A stretch of DNA of 64,000 bases from Nemertoderma westbladi (Eukaryota; Xenacoelomorpha; Nemertodermatida; Nemertodermatidae): contig JAUCBJ010007860.1 of the NCBI GenBank assembly GCA_032718475.1, positions 62,001 through 126,000 of the forward strand, read 5' to 3'. The notes under the pieces are model-generated. The model was not told where the DNA came from, made no database searches, and saw only the letters and a list, made by a program, of their open reading frames with translations. Of this stretch, positions 1 through 12,773 are shown one piece after another (position 1 is the first letter of the stretch; each line of letters starts with the position of its first letter). The position numbers and the translations under genes were made by a program.

Positions 1-3000
1 GTAGACACGGATGGAACTATAAGAACAAAATGTAGACACGGGTGGAACTATAGGAACAAAATGTAGATACGGGCGGAACTATAATAACAGAATGTAGACA
101 CGGATGGAACTATAAGAACAAAATGTAGACACGGGTGGAACTATAGGAACAAAATGTAGATACGGGCGGAACTATAATAACAGAATGTAGACACGGGCGG
201 AACTATAGGAACAAAATGTAGACACGGGTGGAACTATAAGAACAAAATGTAGCCACGGGTGGAACTATAGGAACAAAATGTAGACACGGGTGGAACTATA
301 GGAACAAAATGTAGATACGGGCGGAACTATAATAACAGAATGTAGCCACGGCTGGAACTATAAGAACAAAATGTAGACACGGATGGAACTATAAGAACAA
401 AATGTAGACACGGGTGGAACTATAGGAACAAAATGTAGATACGGGCGGAACTATAATAACAGAATGTAGCCACGGATGGAACTATAAGAACAAAATGTAG
501 ACACGGGTGGAACTATAAAAACAAAATGTAGACACGGGTAGAACTATAAGAACAAAATGTAGACACGGGTGGAACTATAAGAACAAAATGTAGACACGGG
601 TGGAACTATAAGAACAAAATGTAGCCACGGGTGGAACTATAGGAACAAAATGTAGACACGGGTGGAACTATAGGAACAAAATGTAGATACGGGTGGAACT
701 ATAGGAACAAAATGTAGACACGGGTGGAACTATAGGAACAAAATGTAGATACGGGCGGAACTATAATAACAGAATGTAGACACGGATGAAACTATAAGAA
801 CAAAATGTAGCCACGGGTGGAACTATAGGAACAAAATGTAGACACGGGTGGAACTATAGGAACAAAATGTAGATACGGGCGGAACTATAATAACAGAATG
901 TAGACACGGGTGGAACTATAAGAACAAAATGTAGACACGGATGGAACTATAAGAACAAAATGTAGACACGGGTGGAACTAGAAAACCAACATGTAGATAC
1001 GGGTGGAACTATAGGAACAAAATGTAGACACGGGTGGAACTATAAGAACAAAATGTAGACACGGGTGGAACTATAGGAACAAAATATAGACACGGGTGGA
1101 ACTATAAGAACAAAATGTAGACACGGGTGGAACTATAGGAACAAAATTTAGACACGGGTGGAACTATAAGAACAAAATGTAGACACGGGTGGAACTATAG
1201 GAACAAAATGTAGACACGGGTGGAACTATAGGAACAAAATGTAGACACGGGTGGAACTATAGGAACAAAATGTAGACACGGGTGGAACTATAGGAACAAA
1301 ATGTAGATACGGGCGGAACTATAAGAACAAAATGTAGCCACGGATGGAACTATAGGAACAAAATGTAGACACGGGTGGAACTATAGGAACAAAATGTAGA
1401 CACGGGCGGAACTATAAGAACAAAATGTAGACACGGGTGGAACTATAAGAACAAAATGTAGCCACGGATGGAACTATAAGAACAAAATGTAGACACGGGT
1501 GGAACTATAGGAACAAAATGTAGATACGGGCGGAACTATAAGAACAAAATGTTGACACGGGTGGAACTATAGGAACAAAATGTAGACACGGGTGGAACTA
1601 TAGGAACAAAATGTAGATACGGGCGGAACTATAATAACAGAATGTAGACACGGATGGAACTATAGGAACAAAATGTAGACACGGGTGGAACTATAGGAAC
1701 AAAATGTAGATACGGGCGGAACTATAAGAACAAAATGTAGCCACGGATGGAACTATAGGAACAAAATGTAGATACGGGCGGAACTATAATAACAGAATGT
1801 AGACACGCATGGAACTATAAGAACAAAATGTAAACACGGATGGAACTATAAGAACAAAATGTAGAGACGGGCGGAACTATAATAACAGAATGTAGACACG
1901 GATGGAACTATAAGAACAAAATGTAAACACGGATGGAACTATAAGAACAAAATGTAGATACGGGCGGAACTATAATAACAAAATGTAGACACGGGTGGAA
2001 CTATAGGAACAAAATGTAGACACGGGTGGAACTATAGGAACAAAATGTAGATACGGGCGGAACTATAATAACAGAATGTAGACACGGGTGGAACTATAGG
2101 AACAAAATGTAGACACGGGTGGAACTATAGGAACAAAATGTAGATACGGCCGGAACTATAATAACAGAATGTAGACACGGATGGAACTATAAGAACAAAA
2201 TGTAGACACGGGTGGAACTATAGGAACAAAATGTAGATACGGGCGGAACTATAATAACAGTATGTAGACACGGATGGAACTATAAGAACAAAATGTAGAC
2301 ACGGGTGGAACTATAGGAACAAAATGTAGATACGGGCGGAACTATAATAACAGAATGTAGACACGGGCGGAACTATAGGAACAAAATGTAGACACGGGTG
2401 GAACTATAAGAACAAAATGTAGCCACGGGTGGAACTATAGGAACAAAATGTAGACACGGGTGGAACTATAGGAACAAAATGTAGATACGGGCGGAACTAT
2501 AATAACAGAATGTAGCCACGGATGGAACTATAAGAACAAAATGTAGACACGGATGGAACTATAAGAACAAAATGTAGACACGGGTGGAACTATAGGAACA
2601 AAATGTAGATACGGGCGGAACTATAATAACAGAATGTAGACACGGATGGAACTATAAGAACAAAATGTAGCCACGGGTGGAACTATAGGAACAAAATGTA
2701 GACACGGGTGGAACTATAAGAACAAAATGTAGACACGGATGGAACTATAAGAACAAAATGTAGATACGGGCGGAACTATAATAACAGAATGTAGACACGG
2801 ATGGAACTATAAGAACAAAATGTAGACACGGGTGGAACTATAAGAACAAAATGTAGCCACGGGTGGAACTATAGGAACAAAATGTAGACACGGGTGGAAC
2901 TATAGGAACAAAATGTAGATACGGGCGGAACTATAATAACAGAATGTAGCCACGGATGGAACTATAAGAACAAAATGTAGACACGGGTAGAACTATAGGA

Positions 3001-6000
3001 ACAAAATGTAGACACGGGTAGAACTATAGGAACAAAATGTAGACACGGGTGGAACGATAGGAACAAAATGTAGATACGGGCGGAACTATAATAACAGAAT
3101 GTAGACACGGATGGAACTATAAGAACAAAATGTAGCCACGGGTGGAACTATAGGAACAAAATGTAGACACGGGTGGAACTATAAGAACAAAATGTAGACA
3201 CGGATGGAACTATAAGAACAAAATGTAGCCACGGGTGGAACTATAAAAACAAAATGTAGACACGGGTAGAACTATAGGAAAAAAATGTAGATACGGGTGG
3301 AACTATAAGAACAAAATGTAGACACGGTTGGAACTATAAGAACAAAATGTAGATACGGGCGGAACTATAGGAACAAAATGTAAACACGGATGGAACTATA
3401 AGAACAAAATGTAGACACGGATGGAACTATAAGAACAAAATGTAGACACGGGTGGAACTATAGGAACAAAATGTAGATACGGGCGGAACTATAATAACAG
3501 AATGTAGCCACGGATGGAACTATAAGAACAAAATGTAGACACGGATGGAACTATAAGAACAAAATGTAGACACGGTTGGAACTATAAGAACAAAATGTAG
3601 ATACGGGCGGAACTATAATAACAGAATGTAGACACGGATGGAACTATAAGAACAAAATGTAGACACGGGTGGAACTATAGGAACAAAATGTAGATACGGG
3701 CGGAACTATAATAACAGAATGTAGACACGGATGGAACTATAAGAACAAAATGTAAACACGGATGGAACTATAAGAACAAAATGTAGACACGGATGGAACT
3801 ATAAGAACAAAATGTAGACACGGGTGGAACTAGAAGACCAACATGTAGATACGGGTGGAACTATAGGAACAAAATGTAGACACGGGTGGAACTATAAGAA
3901 CAAAATGTAGACACGGGTGGAACTATAGGAACAAAATTTAGACACGGGTGGAACTATAAGAACAAAATGTAGACACGGGTGGAACTATAGGAACAAAATG
4001 TAGACACGGGTGGAACTATAGGAACAAAATGTAGACACGGGTGGAACTATAGGAACAAAATGTAGACACGGGTGGAACTATAGGAACAAAATGTAGATAC
4101 GGGCGGAACTATAAGAACAAAATGTAGCCACGGATGGAACTATAGGAACAAAATGTAGACACGGGTGGAACTATAGGAACAAAATGTAGACACGGGCGGA
4201 ACTATAAGAACAAAATGTAGACACGGGTGGAACTATAAGAACAAAATGTAGCCACGGATGGAACTATAAGAACAAAATGTAGACACGGGTGGAACTATAG
4301 GAACAAAATGTAGATACGGGCGGAACTATAAGAACAAAATGTTGACACGGGTGGAACTATAGGAACAAAATGTAGACACGGGTGGAACTATAGGAACAAA
4401 ATGTAGATACGGGCGGAACTATAATAACAGAATGTAGACACGGATGGAACTATAGGAACAAAATGTAGACACGGGTGGAACTATAGGAACAAAATGTAGA
4501 TACGGGCGGAACTATAAGAACAAAATGTAGCCACGGATGGAACTATAGGAACAAAATGTAGATACGGGCGGAACTATAATAACAGAATGTAGACACGGAT
4601 GGAACTATAAGAACAAAATGTAAACACGGATGGAACTATAAGAACAAAATGTAGATACGGGCGGAACTATAATAACAGAATGTAGACACGGATGGAACTA
4701 TAAGAACAAAATGTAAACACGGATGGAACTATAAGAACAAAATGTAGATACGGGCGGAACTATAATAACAAAATGTAGACACGGGTGGAACTATAGGAAC
4801 AAAATGTAGACACGGGTGGAACTATAGGAACAAAATGTAGATACGGGCGGAACTATAAGAACAAAATGTAGCCACGGATGGAACTATAGGAACAAAATGT
4901 AGATACGGGCGGAACTATAAGAACAAAATGTAGCCACGGATGGAACTATAGGAACAAAATGTAAACACGGATGGAACTATAAGAACAAAATGTAGATACG
5001 GGCGGAACTATAATAACAGAATGTAGACACGGATGGAACTATAAGAACAAAATGTAAACACGGATGGAACTATAAGAACAAAATGTAGATACGGGCGGAA
5101 CTATAATAACAGAATGTAGACACGGATGGAACTATAAGAACAAAATGTAAACACGGATGGAACTATAAGAACAAAATGTAGCCACGGATGGAACTATAGG
5201 AACAAAATGTAAACACGGATGGAACTATAAGAACAAAATGTAGATACGGGCGGAACTATAATAACAGAATGTAGACACGGATGGAACTATAAGAACAAAA
5301 TGTAAACACGGATGGAACTATAAGAACAAAATGTAGCCACGGATGGAACTATAAGAACAAAATGTAGCCACGGATGGAACTATAGGAACAAAATGTAGAT
5401 ACGGGCGGAACTATAATAACAGAATGTAGACACGGATGGAACTATAAGAACAAAATGTAGATACGGGTGGAACTATAGGAACAAAATGTAGATACAGGCG
5501 GAACTATAAGAAAAAAATGTAGATACGGGTGGAACTATAAGAACAAAATGTAGATACGGGCGGAACTATAATAACAGAATGTAGACACGGATGGAACTAT
5601 AAGAACAAAATGTAGCCACGGATGGAACTATAAGAACAAAATGTAGCCACGGATGGAACTATAGGAACAAAATGTAGATACGGGCGGAACTATAATAACA
5701 GAATGTAGACACGGATGGAACTATAAGAACAAAATGTAGACACGGATGGAACTATAGGAACAAAATGTAGCCACGGGTGGAACTATAAGAACAAAATGTA
5801 GATACGGGCGGAACTATAATAACAGAATGTAGACACGGATGGAACTATAAGAACAAAATGTAAACACGGATGGAACTATAAGAACAAAATGTAGATACGG
5901 GTGGAACTATAAGAACAAAATGTAGCCACGGATGGAACTATAAGAACAAAATGTAGCCACGGATGGAACTATAGGAACAAAATGTAGATACGGGCGGAAC

Positions 6001-9000
6001 TATAATAACAGAATGTAGACACGGATGGAACTATAAGAACAAAATGTAAACACGGATGGAACTATAAGAACAAAATGTAGATACGGGCGGAACTATAATA
6101 ACATAATGTAGACACGGATGGAACTATAAGAACAAAATGTAAACACAGATGGAACTATAAGAACAAAATGTAGCCACGGATGGAACTATAAGAACAAAAT
6201 GTAGCCACGGATGGAACTATAGGAACAAAATGTAGATACGGGCGGAACTATAATAACAGAATGTAGACACGGATGGAACTATAAGAACAAAATGTAAACA
6301 CGGATGGAACTATAAGAACAAAATGTAGACACAGGTGGAACTATAAGAACAAAATGTAGCCACGGATGGAACTATAAGAACAAAATGTAGCCACGGGTGG
6401 AACTATAGGAACAAAATGTAGCCACGGATGGAACTATAAGAACAAAATGTAGCCACGGATGGAACTATAGGAACAAAATGTAGATACGGGCGGAACTATA
6501 AGGACAAAATGTAGACACGGGTGGAACTATAGGAACAAAATGTAGATACGGGCGGAACTATAATAACAGAATGTAGACACGGGTGGAACTATAAGAACAA
6601 AATGTAGCCACGGATGGAACTATAAGAACAAAATGTAGCAACGGATGGAACTATAGGAACAAAATGTAGATACGGGCGGAACTATAATAACAGAATGTAG
6701 ATACGGATGGAACTATAAGAACAAAATGTAGACACGGGTGGAACTATAAGAACAAAATGTAGCCACGGATGGAACTATAAGAACAAAATGTAGACACGGG
6801 TGGAACTATAAGAACAAAATGTAGCCACGGGTGGAACTATAGGAACAAAATGTAGACACGGGTGGAACTATAAGAACAAAATGTAGACACGGGTGGAACT
6901 ATAAGAACAAAATGTAGACACGGGTGGAACTATAAGAACAAAATGTAGACACGGTTGGAACTATAAGAACAAAATGTAGCCACGGATGGAACTATAAGAA
7001 CAAAATGCAGCCACGGGTGGAACTATAGGAACAAAATGTAGACACGGGTGGAACTATAAGAACAAAATGTAGATACGGGCGGAACTATAAGAACAAAATG
7101 TAGCCACGGGTGGAACTATAGGAACAAAATGTAGAGACAGGTGGAACTATAAGAACAAAATGTAGCCACGGGTGGAACTATAGGAACAAAATGTAGAGAC
7201 AGGTGGAACTATAAGAACAAAATGTAGCCACGGGTGGAACTATAGGAACAAAATGTAGCCACGGATGGAACTATAAGAACAAAATGTAGACACGGGTGGA
7301 ACTATAAGAACAAAATGTAGCCACGGGTGGAACTATAGGAACAAAATGTAGAGACAGGTGGAACTATAAGAACAAAATGTAGCCACGGATGGAACTATAA
7401 GAATAAAATGTAGCCACGGATGGAACTATAAGAACAAAATGTAGACACGGGTGGAACTATAAGAACAAAATGTAGACACGGGTGGAACTATAGGAACAAA
7501 ATGTAGACACGGGTGGAACTATAAGAACAAAATGTAGCCACGGATGGAACTATAAGAACAAAATGTAGACACGGGTGGAACTATAAGAACAAAATGTAGC
7601 CATGGGTGGAACTATAGGAACAAAATGTAGAGACAGGTGGAACTATAAGAACAAAATGTAGCCACGTATGGAACTATAAGAACAAAATGTAGCCACGGAT
7701 GGAACTATAAGAACAAAATGTAGACACGGGTGGAACTATAAGAACAAAATGTAGCCACGGATGGAACTATAAGAACAAAATGTAGACACGGTTGGAACTA
7801 TAAGAACAAAATGTAGACACGGGTGGAACTATAGGAACAAAATGTAGACACGGGTGGAACTATAAGAACAAAATGTAGCCACGGATGGAACTATAAGAAC
7901 AAAATGTAGACACGGGTGGAACTATAAGAACAAAATGTAGACACGGGTGGAACTATAGGAACAAAATGTAGACACGGGTGGAACTATAAGAACAAAATGT
8001 AGCCACGGATGGAACTATAAGAACAAAATGTAGACACGGGTGGAACTATAAGAACAAAATGTAGCCACGGGTGGAACTATAGGAACAAAATGTAGAGACA
8101 GGTGGAACTATAAGAACAAAATGTAGCCACGTATGGAACTATAAGAACAAAATGTAGCCACGGATGGAACTATAAGAACAAAATGTAGACACGGGTGGAA
8201 CTATAAGAACAAAATGTAGCCACGGGTGGAACTATAGGAACAAAATGTAGATACAGGCGGAACTATAAGAAAAAAATGTAGATACGGGTGGAACTATAAG
8301 AACAAAATGTAGATACGGGCGGAACTATAATAACAGAATGTAGACACGGATGGAACTATAAGAACAAAATGTAGCCACGGATGGAACTATAAGAACAAAA
8401 TGTAGCCACGGATGGAACTATAGGAACAAAATGTAGATACGGGCGGAACTATAATAACAGAATGTAGACACGGATGGAACTATAAGAACAAAATGTAGAC
8501 ACGGATGGAACTATAGGAACAAAATGTAGCCACGGGTGGAACTATAAGAACAAAATGTAGATACGGGCGGAACTATAATAACAGAATGTAGACACGGATG
8601 GAACTATAAGAACAAAATGTAAACACGGATGGAACTATAAGAACAAAATGTAGATACGGGTGGAACTATAAGAACAAAATGTAGCCACGGATGGAACTAT
8701 AAGAACAAAATGTAGCCACGGATGGAACTATAGGAACAAAATGTAGATACGGGCGGAACTATAATAACAGAATGTAGACACGGATGGAACTATAAGAACA
8801 AAATGTAAACACGGATGGAACTATAAGAACAAAATGTAGATACGGGCGGAACTATAATAACATAATGTAGACACGGATGGAACTATAAGAACAAAATGTA
8901 AACACAGATGGAACTATAAGAACAAAATGTAGCCACGGATGGAACTATAAGAACAAAATGTAGCCACGGATGGAACTATAGGAACAAAATGTAGATACGG

Positions 9001-11209
9001 GCGGAACTATAATAACAGAATGTAGACACGGATGGAACTATAAGAACAAAATGTAAACACGGATGGAACTATAAGAACAAAATGTAGACACAGGTGGAAC
9101 TATAAGAACAAAATGTAGCCACGGATGGAACTATAAGAACAAAATGTAGCCACGGGTGGAACTATAGGAACAAAATGTAGCCACGGATGGAACTATAAGA
9201 ACAAAATGTAGCCACGGATGGAACTATAGGAACAAAATGTAGATACGGGCGGAACTATAAGGACAAAATGTAGACACGGGTGGAACTATAGGAACAAAAT
9301 GTAGATACGGGCGGAACTATAATAACAGAATGTAGACACGGGTGGAACTATAAGAACAAAATGTAGCCACGGATGGAACTATAAGAACAAAATGTAGCAA
9401 CGGATGGAACTATAGGAACAAAATGTAGATACGGGCGGAACTATAATAACAGAATGTAGATACGGATGGAACTATAAGAACAAAATGTAGACACGGGTGG
9501 AACTATAAGAACAAAATGTAGCCACGGATGGAACTATAAGAACAAAATGTAGACACGGGTGGAACTATAAGAACAAAATGTAGCCACGGGTGGAACTATA
9601 GGAACAAAATGTAGACACGGGTGGAACTATAAGAACAAAATGTAGACACGGGTGGAACTATAAGAACAAAATGTAGACACGGGTGGAACTATAAGAACAA
9701 AATGTAGACACGGTTGGAACTATAAGAACAAAATGTAGCCACGGATGGAACTATAAGAACAAAATGCAGCCACGGGTGGAACTATAGGAACAAAATGTAG
9801 ACACGGGTGGAACTATAAGAACAAAATGTAGATACGGGCGGAACTATAAGAACAAAATGTAGCCACGGGTGGAACTATAGGAACAAAATGTAGAGACAGG
9901 TGGAACTATAAGAACAAAATGTAGCCACGGGTGGAACTATAGGAACAAAATGTAGAGACAGGTGGAACTATAAGAACAAAATGTAGCCACGGGTGGAACT
10001 ATAGGAACAAAATGTAGCCACGGATGGAACTATAAGAACAAAATGTAGACACGGGTGGAACTATAAGAACAAAATGTAGCCACGGGTGGAACTATAGGAA
10101 CAAAATGTAGAGACAGGTGGAACTATAAGAACAAAATGTAGCCACGGATGGAACTATAAGAATAAAATGTAGCCACGGATGGAACTATAAGAACAAAATG
10201 TAGACACGGGTGGAACTATAAGAACAAAATGTAGACACGGGTGGAACTATAGGAACAAAATGTAGACACGGGTGGAACTATAAGAACAAAATGTAGCCAC
10301 GGATGGAACTATAAGAACAAAATGTAGACACGGGTGGAACTATAAGAACAAAATGTAGCCATGGGTGGAACTATAGGAACAAAATGTAGAGACAGGTGGA
10401 ACTATAAGAACAAAATGTAGCCACGTATGGAACTATAAGAACAAAATGTAGCCACGGATGGAACTATAAGAACAAAATGTAGACACGGGTGGAACTATAA
10501 GAACAAAATGTAGCCACGGATGGAACTATAAGAACAAAATGTAGACACGGTTGGAACTATAAGAACAAAATGTAGACACGGGTGGAACTATAGGAACAAA
10601 ATGTAGACACGGGTGGAACTATAAGAACAAAATGTAGCCACGGATGGAACTATAAGAACAAAATGTAGACACGGGTGGAACTATAAGAACAAAATGTAGA
10701 CACGGGTGGAACTATAGGAACAAAATGTAGACACGGGTGGAACTATAAGAACAAAATGTAGCCACGGATGGAACTATAAGAACAAAATGTAGACACGGGT
10801 GGAACTATAAGAACAAAATGTAGCCACGGGTGGAACTATAGGAACAAAATGTAGAGACAGGTGGAACTATAAGAACAAAATGTAGCCACGTATGGAACTA
10901 TAAGAACAAAATGTAGCCACGGATGGAACTATAAGAACAAAATGTAGACACGGGTGGAACTATAAGAACAAAATGTAGCCACGGGTGGAACTATAGGAAC
11001 AAAATGTAGACACGGGTGGAACTATAAGAACAAAATGTAGCCACGGATGGAACTATAAGAACAAAATGTAGACACGGTTGGAACTATAAGAACAAAATGT
11101 AGCCACGGATGGAACTATAAGAACAAAATGTAGACACGGGTGGAAATATAGGAACAAAATGTAGACACGGGTGGAACTATAGGAACAAAATGTAGATACG
11201 GGCGGAACT
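1..11209. repeat. 31-bp minisatellite array, about 361 units, truncated by left window edge
   Basis: Head-to-tail 31-bp units with no spacers. A typical unit begins GTAGACACGG and ends AACAAAAT. Variation is concentrated at a few positions: the dinucleotide after GTAG (AC, AT, CC, AG), the RYGG triplet region, and TATAAG/TATAGG/TATAAT with AACAAAAT/AACAGAAT. Three recurring unit types often follow one another (GACACGGATGG, GACACGGGTGG, GATACGGGCGG). The array begins at or before base 1 and decays into unique sequence at about 11209. No gene is visible in it. As 31 is not a multiple of three, reading frames through it are accidental. Confidence 0.98.
5491..11008. repeat. 2,759-bp higher-order tandem duplication inside the minisatellite
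   Basis: Copy 1 is about 5491-8249 and copy 2 about 8250-11008. Rare unit variants recur at exactly 2,759 bp (89 units): GATACAGGCG at 5491 and 8250, AGGACAAAAT at 6501 and 9260, CAAAATGCAG at 7001 and 9760, CATGGGTGGA at 7601 and 10360. This looks like a single recent segmental duplication. Older duplications lie to the left: 1-470 matches 2171-2640 (offset 2170, 70 units). The rare GGAACTAGA variant at 969 recurs at 3821 (offset 2852, 92 units), falling to offset 2790 after loss of two units (AAATTTAGAC and GTTGACACGG variants). Confidence 0.93.
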
Positions 11210-11354
11210 CCAACCTTAAATGTATCCCTAATCTCCCACTTAGCTTCCCCAACGCACATTTGTAATAAAACTGAGTAATTCTGAAACAATTTGCTCCAAA
11301 TTATTGATTAATTTTATTCAAAATATAAAATAATATATTAATTTCAAAGAAAAT

Positions 11355-12773
11355 ATGGAATCTCAAGGAGATATTAACCTTTCTCCCGAAGTCTTTCAGG
11401 ACAACGTACACGGACTCATCGAGCTCCATCCACTCCTGATCCGCTTCATCGACACGCCACAGTTCCAACGACTTCGGGACATCAAGCAGCTCGGTGCTAG
11501 CTACTATGTCTTCCCAACAGCCTCACACAACCGATTCGAACATTCTCTCGGAGTCGCGCATCTCGCTAATATCGCACTCCTACAGTTACGTCAGGCACAG
11601 CCTGGACTTTCCATCTCCGACACTGACATACTCTGCGTCCAATTAGCCGGCCTCTGTCACGACCTAGGTCACGGCCCCTTCAGTCACACCTTCGAGGTGG
11701 TCGTATCAAAACTTGCCAAAGCGAACTTTCTACCGAAAGAGTTTGCAACATGGAGACACGAAGACTTCTCTTTGCTAATGTTCGACCATCTCATAGAATC
11801 CAATAACTTATCCACTGAATTAGTAAAGTATGGGATAGGAGAAAAGGATCTAATCTTTGTTAAAGACTGTATTCTGGGTGTCCCCAGTCCTGGTTCAGAC
11901 CGAATGAATGAAAAGTACTTCCTGTACCAGATAATCTCCAATAAAGCCACTGGAATAGATATGGATCGTTGCGATTACTTAGCTCGCAACTGCTTTCATT
12001 TAGGGATACAGAACAGTTTCGAGCATAATCGTTTGATAAAGTTTACTCTAGTAATAAGAAACAGCGCAAAACAGCAGGTCTTAGCTTATCGTGATAAAGA
12101 ATGGGACAACGTGAATGAGTTCTACAAAATGATTGTTAGGCTGCATCGACGATGCTGTCCCTGTCAACATCCTGTTATAAAGAGCATTGAGTATATGATC
12201 GCCGATATATTAATGTCCGCTAATCCGTATATAAAGTTACCCTCAGAAGGAGGTCAACCAATGATGACTATTGCACAGACTATGGCCAATAAAAATATGA
12301 CCATCTTTACTCATATAACAGATTCGATTTTGCGGCAAATTGAACTAAGTCAGGATTCTCTTTTGGTAAATTCAAAAAATCTAATAAAAGACATTCGAAG
12401 TAGAAAATTATATTATTTCGTCGGAAAACATCTGCTAAACCTCGAAGATGTCAAAAAAATATCGGATACAAAGAATAATGTTAAGCAATATTTGTGTGAC
12501 GTCACAGGAGTAGACGAAAGTTTCTTCCTCGTTGATATGTACAAAGTGGACTACGGCATAGATTCACCCTTAGAAAGACTGCTTATGTACAACAAGACAA
12601 ATGCAAACCTACTACAACCAATGAAATTTCTCAATTTCCTTGAAAAATCGTGGTCTAACATGTTTCCTACTAAAGATCTTGACACTTATATGAGAGTGTA
12701 TTTGGTTAAAGACTATAACAAAGGCTATGATGCCAAAAAGGCTTTTGATAATTGGAGTCAACAGCACTCGTAA
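11355..12773 (+). CDS. SAMHD1: SAMHD1-like HD-domain dNTP triphosphohydrolase, intronless, no SAM domain
   Basis: 472 aa in one uninterrupted exon. In the family, this enzyme hydrolyses dNTPs to deoxynucleoside plus triphosphate. The HD core is intact: HNRFEHS (His63), CHDLGHG (His102, Asp103, His106), WRHED (His135) and GIDMDRCDY (Asp204, Tyr208) match the SAMHD1 metal and catalytic residues. Asp33, Gln38, Arg41, Gln45, Leu46 and Arg60 also line up with human Asp137, Gln142, Arg145, Gln149, Leu150 and Arg164. The N-terminal SAM domain is absent; the protein starts about 12 residues before the HD region. Human Lys116 and Asn119 of allosteric site 1 are replaced by Glu12 and Gln15, and Lys312 by Arg205. 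The ATG at 11355 is the first in frame and lies 145 bp after the minisatellite. The lack of introns fits a retrocopy or a compact invertebrate paralogue; no poly-A tail or target duplication was seen. Family call is firm, allosteric behaviour is inference. Confidence 0.9.
   Translation: MESQGDINLSPEVFQDNVHGLIELHPLLIRFIDTPQFQRLRDIKQLGASYYVFPTASHNRFEHSLGVAHLANIALLQLRQAQPGLSISDTDILCVQLAGLCHDLGHGPFSHTFEVVVSKLAKANFLPKEFATWRHEDFSLLMFDHLIESNNLSTELVKYGIGEKDLIFVKDCILGVPSPGSDRMNEKYFLYQIISNKATGIDMDRCDYLARNCFHLGIQNSFEHNRLIKFTLVIRNSAKQQVLAYRDKEWDNVNEFYKMIVRLHRRCCPCQHPVIKSIEYMIADILMSANPYIKLPSEGGQPMMTIAQTMANKNMTIFTHITDSILRQIELSQDSLLVNSKNLIKDIRSRKLYYFVGKHLLNLEDVKKISDTKNNVKQYLCDVTGVDESFFLVDMYKVDYGIDSPLERLLMYNKTNANLLQPMKFLNFLEKSWSNMFPTKDLDTYMRVYLVKDYNKGYDAKKAFDNWSQQHS

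Noticed and set aside
1-11209. Regular repeat spacing reminiscent of a CRISPR array
   Set aside because: Units are contiguous 31-mers without unique spacers, and the setting is a metazoan genome. It is a minisatellite.
11053-11289. 78-codon minus-strand ORF with repeated peptide blocks
   Set aside because: It is the minisatellite read in one frame; no start context, no domain, and adjacent units break other frames.
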